64,000 nt of DNA, taken from positions 186,001-250,000 of the forward strand of contig CBDATD010000001.1 of NCBI GenBank assembly GCA_965199935.1, read 5' to 3'. A program made the position numbers and the translations under genes. The notes beneath the pieces are model-generated. The model did not search any database and was not told the origin of the DNA. It was given only the letters and a program-made list of their open reading frames with translations. Every line of letters starts with the position of its first letter. Position 1 is the stretch's first letter. Shown in pieces: positions 57,648-64,000 of this stretch. This DNA comes from JAPPLG01 sp965199935 (GTDB taxonomy: Bacteria > Bdellovibrionota > Bdellovibrionia > Bdellovibrionales > UBA1609).

Positions 57648-57880
57648 AGTTTGATGTGTCGGAGTATAAAATGGGATCTTTCGGTCATATATCAGGAAGC
57701 TACTTACATAGCCACTAAACAGGTAGATCATAATGGAGTGGTGAGTGAAATGAGCAGAATCTGCGAAGAAAACATCTTATAGAACGGATATGCTTTCGCT
57801 TCTATGGCGACTGTTTTGCCAACGACTTGTTCTTAATCTAACAGCATTAAGCTGTGTACATGATTTAGCTGCAAGTCACA
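57648..57880 (+). pseudogene. mosaic pilin fragments including the cassette-3 tail
   Basis: Pieces in order: FDVSEYKMGSFGHISG, HNGVVSE (pilin C-terminal framework of an allele not otherwise present), then AATCTGCGAAGAAAACATCTT (the N-proximal RKSAKKT stretch), a C-terminal Cys end, and ACAGCATTAAGCTGTGTACATGATTTAGCTGCAAG-like 3' flank shared with cassette 3 (39541-39580). Recombined leftovers rather than one gene. Confidence 0.7.
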
Positions 57881-57890
57881 GTTGAATACA

Positions 57891-58060
57891 GAAAAAGGCC
57901 GGCGGGGGAAGGCTCTCAAGCAAGATGAAGATGGATCTGCTAATGTGTTCAACACGACTCATGCAAACGGGATTTGTGCGGCCTTTTCTTTTTTGAAAAG
58001 AAAGCAGTGGACTGCATCCTTGAGACGGCACAAAAGGAGAGCGAAAGCTCTCCCTTTTTT
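57891..58060. repeat. R element copy 5, split by a pilin fragment
   Basis: Inverted copy of R: GGCCGGCGGGGGAAGG, then about 60 bases reading SANVFNTTHANGICA (a pilin C-terminus), then GCGGCCTTTTC, AGCAGTGGACTGCA and GGAGAGCGAAAGCTCTCC with a T-run (58038-58060). Shows that a pilin end has been spliced into the R element. Confidence 0.75.
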
Positions 58061-58088
58061 ATAATAAGTGTCAGACAATGTTGTATTA

Positions 58089-58097
58089 TGGTATAAT
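58089..58097 (+). promoter_or_regulatory. extended -10 promoter element
   Basis: TGGTATAAT (TG at 58089-58090, TATAAT at 58092-58097). The likely promoter of the 58223-59381 pair; -35 match is weak (TGTCAG). Confidence 0.5.
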
Positions 58098-58222
58098 ATT
58101 TGATAGTAGGATGACATGGGTAGAACAAAAAAGTATTTCTTCATTTTTGAATTTATTACGGATAAATATTTGTTACTGCGAATCAATAAGAAAGTTTTTT
58201 GTCGTCATAAAGGAGAGGTGAT

Positions 58223-58612
58223 ATGCAAGATGTAATCTTTGATAAAGATGGTAATCCATCTTTAATTATCAAAGGCAACTATCTAATTAGTTGCGATAGA
58301 AATATGTATGCTGGATGCATTCAGGAGGATAGAATTTACGATTTTAATGGACAGCAAAGAGCCTGGTTAGAGGAAGGTCTATTAATTGATTTAAATGGCA
58401 AAATTGTTGGATTTATGGAGCAAAGTTTAAATTCTGATAAAATTCACCTTGAGTTTCCTTCCACAAAAAATTTGGAAGAAGAAGTGAATCCAGAGAATCC
58501 CCCCCCTTTAGAACCCGCCCTATTCCTTACTCACAATGTAAAGGATAAAATAAAGTTATCTTCAGACATAAAATGGTCGAACACCAATCCTTCAGCACTG
58601 ATGACCGCTTAG
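58223..58612 (+). CDS. beta-flower-like repeat protein
   Basis: 129 residues (AGGAGAGG 6 bases before the ATG). Short repeats of the form xxDxxGxxxxxWxEGxLxDxNGKxxGF (IYDFNGQQRAWLEEG, LIDLNGKIVGFMEQ) resemble the '4-fold beta flower' domain; the C-terminal Pro/Asn-rich part is a linker. It ends 1 base before the DUF3800 gene, so the two form a coupled pair. Function unknown; family assignment moderate. Confidence 0.6.
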   Translation: MQDVIFDKDGNPSLIIKGNYLISCDRNMYAGCIQEDRIYDFNGQQRAWLEEGLLIDLNGKIVGFMEQSLNSDKIHLEFPSTKNLEEEVNPENPPPLEPALFLTHNVKDKIKLSSDIKWSNTNPSALMTA

Positions 58613-58613
58613 T

Positions 58614-59381
58614 ATGAGTTTGTACACCTTCTACGTTGACGATAGCTACTTTAATACTACACATAAAAAAGAAAAACATATGGTATTAGGTGGTTTAATA
58701 GTTGAGGATTCTATTGAAAATATACTGATAAAAGCATTTTATAGATTAAAAGAAGCATTTAATTTGAAAAAATATGATCCAATAAAATTTAGCCCGGAAA
58801 ATAAATCAGAATATAGACCTCAAAGAACAATATCAGATCAAAATCAATTTAAAGAAAAAATACTTCAACTTGTTAATTCTCATAGTATAGCAATAATATC
58901 TGCCTATTATCATAATACATCAAATATAAGTACTAGTGAGATGACATATCAGTTAATGAATGATTTGTTAATAAGGTTCCAATTTTATATTAAACAAAAA
59001 AATACTGATCACAACAGTCGAGGGTGTATCGTCCTTGCTTTTCCTGGAACAAAGCAAACTAGTGTTTTCAGTAAAAAATACCACGAGCTTAAAAATCACA
59101 CTGCAACTCTTCATTCAAAGAATTGGCATTCTCCTCCAAAAATACCGATAGAGTTAGATCTACTAGAACAGTCAATTTATTTTTCTTATGAAATTCATAA
59201 TCCACTAATACAGTTGGCCGATTTCATTTCTGGCAGTATTTCTTTTGCTTTAAAAAATAACGATGACAAATTTTTTAAAATCATCAAAAATAAATTCAGA
59301 AACTATAGAGGCAACATTAAAGGGTATGGATTAATCAGCTATCCTCACTATACGCGAGTCATTGATCGTCTATGTCGATAA
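58614..59381 (+). CDS. DUF3800 protein (RNase H-like fold)
   Basis: 255 residues. LYTFYVDDSYFN (first acidic pair), MVLGGLIVED, and the C-terminal NPLIQLADFISGSISFALKN (acidic residue in LAD) match DUF3800, predicted RNase H-fold proteins common on mobile DNA and in defence contexts. Coupled to the beta-flower-like gene. AT-rich, like other island genes. Confidence 0.85.
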   Translation: MSLYTFYVDDSYFNTTHKKEKHMVLGGLIVEDSIENILIKAFYRLKEAFNLKKYDPIKFSPENKSEYRPQRTISDQNQFKEKILQLVNSHSIAIISAYYHNTSNISTSEMTYQLMNDLLIRFQFYIKQKNTDHNSRGCIVLAFPGTKQTSVFSKKYHELKNHTATLHSKNWHSPPKIPIELDLLEQSIYFSYEIHNPLIQLADFISGSISFALKNNDDKFFKIIKNKFRNYRGNIKGYGLISYPHYTRVIDRLCR

Positions 59382-59454
59382 TCAATTGTTCAAATTTTCC
59401 AGCTGACTGTTAATTTGATTTAAGTGAAAAAAAGATTATGGATGAATTTCAAGA

Positions 59455-59540
59455 GGACTGCATATAGTGAGCTGTGCGGTTTTTGATTTCCGACAGTTTA
59501 CAAAAAAGGCCGGCAGGGGCGCTCCCAAGCCGGCCTTTTC
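59455..59540. repeat. R element copy 6 with pilin-cassette junction (empty cassette), right edge of the island
   Basis: GGACTGCATATAGTGAGC (59455-59472), a variant of the cassette junction TGCATATAATGAG, followed by TGTGCGGTTTTTGATTTCC as at 43990-44020, then GGCCGGC (59508-59514) / GCCGGCC (59529-59535) with T-run. No pilin body. It could terminate the 59571-60278 gene on the minus strand. Confidence 0.7.
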
Positions 59541-59570
59541 TTTTTTTGAAAACAGCAGTCAGCGTCTGCT

Positions 59571-60278
59571 CTAATTTAAAGATATTTTATTTATATCGAG
59601 CTGAAAAGAGGATCCAGTGTCGTCGCCGTCCGCGGAAATCCATAAAGCTCCTGTCAGTTGAGGTTTTTCGAACGTGTGAGAATACGCAAAATCCCCCGGC
59701 TTGTTCATAAGCCACACATAATGTTCATGCAAATATTCTGAAAGAGGATGGACACGCTTTTGATTCAAAAGACTGGAAGATAAAACAGCAGTCAAAAATA
59801 AAATTCGATCCACACCTTGATTTTCAGGAGCCAGGGAAAACATTTTCTGCACCCAGTCTGGAGCCAGAAGAGACTCCACATAACTCAGCCTCTTATCCCC
59901 CAAAAGAACAAGACCCAAGCGAAGAACAAAATCGTCAAAACCCTCTTGACCTTGTTTTTCAACAGGGTCCACTTTTACCAGCAGGTTGACGTGTCCATTG
60001 ATAGAAATTTTTTTAATTTTTTTTGGATTTTGAGTCATTGGATGAATCAGCGGGCTTGCTGAGTTCTGAACGTGAATCGATATTTTGTTAGAAGAAAATT
60101 TCAATCGGTTGGCCGGAAGAGAACTGTAGGACAAAGAATGCCACCCCTTTGAGTTCAAAGAAACATTTTCAGAACGAAGAAAAGAATCAACTATCAGCGG
60201 AGATTCACTTTTTTCCTTTTGAGAAGGACAGGCAGTAAAGAAAAACAATATTAAAAATGAAGCAAAGCTCTTTTTCAT
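59571..60278 (-). CDS. hypothetical lipoprotein
   Basis: 235 residues from the ATG at 60278 (MKKSFASFLILFFFTACPSQ); an earlier ATG at 60308 adds residues before the signal. Lipobox FTAC. The mature protein is beta-rich with no recognised domain (DFVLRLGLVLLGDKRLSY, NKPGDFAYSHTFEKPQLTGA). First core gene right of the island. Confidence 0.7.
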   Translation of the reverse strand: MKKSFASFLILFFFTACPSQKEKSESPLIVDSFLRSENVSLNSKGWHSLSYSSLPANRLKFSSNKISIHVQNSASPLIHPMTQNPKKIKKISINGHVNLLVKVDPVEKQGQEGFDDFVLRLGLVLLGDKRLSYVESLLAPDWVQKMFSLAPENQGVDRILFLTAVLSSSLLNQKRVHPLSEYLHEHYVWLMNKPGDFAYSHTFEKPQLTGALWISADGDDTGSSFQLDINKISLN

Positions 60279-60324
60279 GCAATAAAACGCCCTCAACGCT
60301 GTAGGCATACTGATGACGAAAAAA

Positions 60325-60398
60325 TGCGCCCGAGAGGATTTGAACCCCTAACCCCTGGATCCGAAGTCCAGTGCTCTATCCAGTTGAGCTACGAGCGC
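60325..60398 (-). tRNA. tRNA-Arg (TCG)
   Basis: Cloverleaf on the minus strand: GCGCTCGTAGCTCAACTGG, anticodon arm CTGGA-CTTCGGA-TCCAG (anticodon TCG), T arm GGTTCAAATCC, acceptor CGGGCGC, discriminator A. CCA is not encoded. It lies 800 bases beyond the island edge. Confidence 0.93.
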
Positions 60399-60519
60399 CT
60401 GCTTAAAAGCAACCTAATACTCACCCCGCCCCATTACAATATATTTTTATTGACATTTCAAAAGCATTCTATTGGTATGCCGCAAACACTCCTGATTATA
60501 AAGCCGCCTCAGAGGAATC

Positions 60520-60837
60520 ATGCTCAAAACATTGGTGATATGGATGACTATGCTTTTCACTTTAGAAAATAAAGCAGAAAAATTCTATCAAGGGATGGTC
60601 ATCATGCATGAGATGACTCCTCATCAATTCACCTTTGTAGATATTGCTTTATCCTACAAGCTGCGCAAACTCTGTAAATTGGAAATAGAGAGAAAACTGC
60701 TGACTCCAGAGATGAACAATCATTTAGAAGAAAGTTGGAGCGGCGGCAGACGGCTTCGGGCCTTATTTCCGGAAGACAGTGTGAATAAAAACACCCCTTG
60801 TTTTTTTTCCATCCATCCAAACACTTCAGCACAATAA
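60520..60837 (+). CDS. hypothetical protein
   Basis: 105 residues from an ATG with GAGG 4 bases upstream. It begins with a short hydrophobic stretch (LVIWMTMLFTL) and continues as a charged helical protein (FVDIALSYKLRKLCKLEIER). No family recognised. 12 bases separate it from the EVE-domain gene, so probably one transcript. An earlier frame through the tRNA is spurious. Confidence 0.45.
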   Translation: MLKTLVIWMTMLFTLENKAEKFYQGMVIMHEMTPHQFTFVDIALSYKLRKLCKLEIERKLLTPEMNNHLEESWSGGRRLRALFPEDSVNKNTPCFFSIHPNTSAQ

Positions 60838-60849
60838 AGGTCATTTAGG

Positions 60850-61335
60850 ATGAAAAAATTCTGGCTCATGAAATCGGAACCCTCTAACTATTCCATCTAT
60901 GATTTACAAAAAGAGAAAAAATCTCTCTGGGACGGTGTTAGAAACTATCAAGCCCGCAATTTTATGATGAAAGATATGCAAGTTGGAGACGCCGTGCTTT
61001 TTTATCACTCTTTAGCAAATCCGCCGGGGGTTGCCGGACTGGCCGAAGTTTCCGGAAAGGCCAGACCTGACCCTACAGCTGTGGATGCAAAATCAAAATA
61101 CTTTGACCCTAAAGCCTCCAAGAAAAATCCCCGGTGGTATTGCGTGGAAGTGAAATTTAAAAAAGTTTTTAAAAATTTTATCTCCATCGACAGACTTAGA
61201 GAAGAACAAAAACTAAAGTCCATGCTGGTTCTTAAGAAAGGGCAAAGGCTCTCCATTATGCCTGTTCAAAAAAAAGAATTTGAACTTATTATACAACTTT
61301 CTCATAGAACAACTAAAAACTCTGATATATCCTAA
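60850..61335 (+). CDS. EVE-domain protein
   Basis: 161 residues. KFWLMKSEPSNYSIYDL, SLWDGVRNYQARNFM, DAVLFYHSLANPPGVAGLAE and RPDPTAVDAKSKYFDPKA are the EVE fold (YTH/PUA-like) hallmarks. EVE domains recognise modified bases; housekeeping members are found next to many unrelated genes. Its ATG follows ATTTAGG. Confidence 0.9.
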   Translation: MKKFWLMKSEPSNYSIYDLQKEKKSLWDGVRNYQARNFMMKDMQVGDAVLFYHSLANPPGVAGLAEVSGKARPDPTAVDAKSKYFDPKASKKNPRWYCVEVKFKKVFKNFISIDRLREEQKLKSMLVLKKGQRLSIMPVQKKEFELIIQLSHRTTKNSDIS

Positions 61336-61353
61336 AATAAAAAGGCCGATTTT

Positions 61354-63204
61354 ATGAAATTTGAAAAAGAACACAGTGAACTGAATTGGATTATTGCCGC
61401 CGGTGTTGTCGGCGCCGATATAGGAACATCTGTTTTTTACGGAACGGGCATCCTTTTCCCCATTGTCGGCTACTTTGCCCCTCTCTTCATCCTCACCGCC
61501 TGCCTGGCCATGTGGATCTTTAAAAGAACTTACGAGGAGGGCCTGGCAATGAGCCCCTATAACGGCGGAGCCTATTCTATGATCTTAAGAAGTCTAGGAC
61601 GTCGTATGGCGGTTGTCGCCGGAGCTTTGACTGTCGTGTCCTACCTTGCTACAGCGGCTGTCAGCTCTCTCTCAGGGGGTTATTATTTTTCCTCCCTCTT
61701 TGAAGGAGGACTGTCTGTCCAAGCTGTGGTGTGGATTTCATTTATTCCCGTGGCCGTCTTTGGTTTTTTAAACATAAAAGGAATCAAAGAGCCTGCAAAA
61801 ATCGTGACAGGAGTGGCGGTGTCCCACTTTGCGCTCCTTATGCTGATTTCATTATGGGGTCTTATTTATCTCCTATTTCATTGGAGCGAAGTGAATTTTT
61901 CAAAATTCTCTAATTTTTTCAATTACCCAAAAGAAATTACTTTCTCCACCTTGGCCTATGGGTTTTCCGCCGCCTTTTTAGGAATTACCGGCTTTGAATC
62001 CGCCGCTCAAATTGTAGAAAACCTGGAGAGACCCACTCTCAGCACTGTGCGAAAGCTTTACAAAGCAGTTATTATTTTAGTGTCCGTCACCGCTCCTGTC
62101 ATCTCCATCTTATGTCTGACTATTTTGACGCCTGAAGAGGTACAGCAAAATCTGCATTACCTGCTTTCAGGACTCAGTAAAAAAATTGGAGGCTCCTTTC
62201 TGCTTTTCTTGATCGTCATTGACGCCACTTTGACTTTGTTCGCGGCTGTCAATACTGCTTTTGTGGGTTTGATCGGCCTGGCCGCCACCATGGCCAAACA
62301 AGGCAATCTGCCTCAAATGTTTCTCAAAAGACTCAACCACATATTTCCACAGCTGGAGGGTTATCCGGTTATCGTATTTTCTATGATGTTTCTGGTGATG
62401 ATGATGTCCTCCTTTGTTGCAGGAGCCGTTGAAATCACGGCAAAGGTTTATGAAATTGCATTTTTAGGCGTTATGGTGAGCTTCGCTGTCGGTGTTATTC
62501 TGATGAGGAATAAAGGCTATAGAAAAAAAACTCCTATGAAATATCTTTCTCACAGAATGATTAAAATCAAAAACTTTAAACTGCCGCTTCCTCCGGTGAT
62601 GACAGCTCTTATTTTAGGTTTTTCTGTCTATCTTCTAGTTCTGCACGCCTCTTCCACTTCGCTGCTGCTCTTCACTTTTCTCTTCGGAAGCACACTGCTT
62701 ATGATGGCCTACTATCGATGGGGAATGCTTGAAAACAGATTGGAATCCCACACGGATTTGCGTTTGGGGCTGGGGAGATTTCGCTCTATGAATGAACTGC
62801 CCGAAGATTCTTGTAAGAAGTTTGTTTTATGCGTGGGAGCCCACCGCATCCGCCTCCTTATTAACAAAACAGTGGAGTATATCTTAAAAAGAGAGCAGGG
62901 GCCTTTTGAGTTGATTCTTTTTTACGCCGAAGAAGAAGACTCTTCAAACAGCCAAAATGTCCACTTCCATGAAATTTTCCAAAGGGTCGTATCTCAGCAG
63001 ATCGCCCCCCTTCATGCACATAAAGATATCATTTTGACAGTTAAAATACTGCCTGAAAACCTTGTAGAAGGCTTAAAAGCCTTGAAAAAATCTATAAATT
63101 TTGAAAGAGTGTTTTTCGGTGTGGGAAAAGAGCCGGATCATTCCTACAATCTCAGAGATACAGTCGCAAAGGAGCTGGAAGTTCAAATTACGAGCATTTA
63201 TTAA
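61354..63204 (+). CDS. APC-superfamily amino-acid permease
   Basis: 616 residues with about 12 membrane helices in residues 1-450 (WIIAAGVVGADIGTSVFYGT, the GxG-type APC helix 1; ITGFESAAQIVENLERP in helix 6). Residues about 470-616 form a soluble C-terminal domain of USP/regulatory type (FVLCVGAHRIRLLI, ELILFYAEEED). It probably imports amino acids in exchange or with protons; substrate unknown. 19 bases from the EVE gene, same strand. Confidence 0.88.
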   Translation: MKFEKEHSELNWIIAAGVVGADIGTSVFYGTGILFPIVGYFAPLFILTACLAMWIFKRTYEEGLAMSPYNGGAYSMILRSLGRRMAVVAGALTVVSYLATAAVSSLSGGYYFSSLFEGGLSVQAVVWISFIPVAVFGFLNIKGIKEPAKIVTGVAVSHFALLMLISLWGLIYLLFHWSEVNFSKFSNFFNYPKEITFSTLAYGFSAAFLGITGFESAAQIVENLERPTLSTVRKLYKAVIILVSVTAPVISILCLTILTPEEVQQNLHYLLSGLSKKIGGSFLLFLIVIDATLTLFAAVNTAFVGLIGLAATMAKQGNLPQMFLKRLNHIFPQLEGYPVIVFSMMFLVMMMSSFVAGAVEITAKVYEIAFLGVMVSFAVGVILMRNKGYRKKTPMKYLSHRMIKIKNFKLPLPPVMTALILGFSVYLLVLHASSTSLLLFTFLFGSTLLMMAYYRWGMLENRLESHTDLRLGLGRFRSMNELPEDSCKKFVLCVGAHRIRLLINKTVEYILKREQGPFELILFYAEEEDSSNSQNVHFHEIFQRVVSQQIAPLHAHKDIILTVKILPENLVEGLKALKKSINFERVFFGVGKEPDHSYNLRDTVAKELEVQITSIY

Positions 63205-63230
63205 AACTTATTTTCTATAAAGGAGACCCT

Positions 63231-63494
63231 ATGGCAGAAATTAAAATTTACACAAAGAGCACATGTCCGGCTTGTGATATGGCTAAGCAAATCTTAAAGA
63301 GCAAAGGAGCTGTTTTCACGGAACTCTGCATGGATGAAAAACCTGAAGAACTCCAGCGGCTCAAAGCACAAACAGGACTTCAAACAGTGCCTCAGATTTT
63401 TATCAACGGCGAGATGATTGGAGGATGCTCAGATCTCATGAAACTGGACGAGGATAAAAAACTAGACCCCATGCTTCAGATTCAACCTGAATAA
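63231..63494 (+). CDS. glutaredoxin
   Basis: 87 residues with the CPAC redox site (STCPACDMAKQIL) and the conserved cis-Pro TVPQIFINGEMIGGCSDL. A glutathione-dependent thiol reductase in the cytoplasm, GrxC type. The ATG has AAAGGAGA upstream; 27 bases after the permease stop. Confidence 0.95.
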   Translation: MAEIKIYTKSTCPACDMAKQILKSKGAVFTELCMDEKPEELQRLKAQTGLQTVPQIFINGEMIGGCSDLMKLDEDKKLDPMLQIQPE

Positions 63495-63508
63495 TTGTTG
63501 AGGGCAAT

Positions 63509-64000
63509 TTGCATAAAATAGGAATTTTAGGTGGAGGGCAGTTGGCTCGAATGCTGGCCCTTAAAGCTCATGAGCTAGGACTCAAACCCTGCGTACTCAG
63601 TGCTGACAAAGACGACCCCGCCGCTCAAGTCACATCCTTTTGGACTCAAGGAGACATTCACCGAACTTCTGACGTCACTCGATTTTTGAAAAAAACAGAT
63701 ATCGTGACTTTTGAAAATGAATTTGTTTCGGCTCCTGCTCTGATGCAGTCTATGAAAAAAATAAAAACTCCGATTCACCCCCGCCCCCAAATTATCTCTC
63801 AACTGCAAGATCGATGGTTTCAAAAACGTCTTTTAAAAAAACACCATATCCCCACAGCTCCTTTTTTTAAAATTGACAACAGAGAACAGGCCCAGAAAGC
63901 TTTGGATCATTTTAAAGGCCGGATGGTTTTAAAGAAAAGACTCTTTGGATATGACGGGAAAGGAACTTTCGTTATTCAACATATGAAGCAAATGCCCCCT
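63509..64000 (+). CDS. purK: N5-carboxyaminoimidazole ribonucleotide synthase, 5' part
   Basis: Starts at TTG 63509 with GAGGG about 5 bases upstream and runs off the right edge (164 codons visible). KIGILGGGQLARMLALKA is the PurK N-terminal dinucleotide-type loop, and LLKKHHIPTAPFF, KKRLFGYDGKGTFVI the ATP-grasp beginning. It carboxylates AIR in purine synthesis using ATP and bicarbonate. The 3' end lies outside the window. Confidence 0.9.
   Translation, partial: MHKIGILGGGQLARMLALKAHELGLKPCVLSADKDDPAAQVTSFWTQGDIHRTSDVTRFLKKTDIVTFENEFVSAPALMQSMKKIKTPIHPRPQIISQLQDRWFQKRLLKKHHIPTAPFFKIDNREQAQKALDHFKGRMVLKKRLFGYDGKGTFVIQHMKQMPP

Noticed and set aside
60324..60572. Plus-strand ORF across tRNA-Arg
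   Set aside because: Its N-terminus is the reverse complement of the tRNA, a common artefact.

Overview
The window comes from a Gram-negative bacterium of moderate-to-low GC. Lipoprotein signal peptides, a type IV pilin family, fatty-acid beta-oxidation and acetate/malate enzymes, and the 16S sequence fit a deltaproteobacterial or Bdellovibrionota-like lineage. That placement is an inference; a placement of the 16S gene (14538-16052) would settle it.

Layout. 1-3480: an unrecognised cluster of membrane-associated ORFs that runs into decayed coding sequence. 3453-16241: a split rRNA locus on the minus strand. 5S and 23S (3483-6652) have their own -35/-10 promoter and boxA at 6749-6814. 16S (14538-16052) has a separate promoter and boxA at 16195-16241. 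About 7.9 kb lies between them, with a lone tRNA-Ile, two secreted ankyrin proteins, a Cys-rich surface protein and other exported proteins on both strands. 16346-37412: ordinary chromosome (holA, a class V aminotransferase, guaB, a BFN-like gene, miaB, fbaB, lysS, recG, scpA/scpB, an M50 protease, fadB/fadA-like genes, maeB). 37455-59540: a 22-kb accessory island bounded at both ends by copies of a terminator-like repeat (R). 59571-64000: chromosome again (lipoprotein, tRNA-Arg, EVE protein, APC permease, glutaredoxin, start of purK).

The island is the unusual part. It holds several type IV pilin-like cassettes with a fixed framework and a hypervariable Cys-rich centre. Two lack the signal/N-terminal helix and start at the same short DNA junction; one full-length copy is interrupted by a TGA where its own duplicate still has TGG. 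A block of pilin3 - mobile mystery protein A/B (Fic) - pilin1 - pilin2 (39.4-43.0 kb) has an inverted, eroded and mosaic copy at 56.2-58.1 kb. This resembles a silent-pilin (pilS-like) archive.

Between the two copies lie toxin-antitoxin-type modules (RHH/PIN, HipBA, XRE-ImmA/DUF4411), a tyrosine recombinase, a DUF4143 ATPase, and a strongly AT-rich set: membrane protein, TIR protein, Nmad2-like, MazG plus MazG-C-like, and an HMUDK-helical-like protein. This set is a candidate nucleotide/DNA-modification-centred anti-phage system. A beta-flower-like and DUF3800 pair follows near the right edge.
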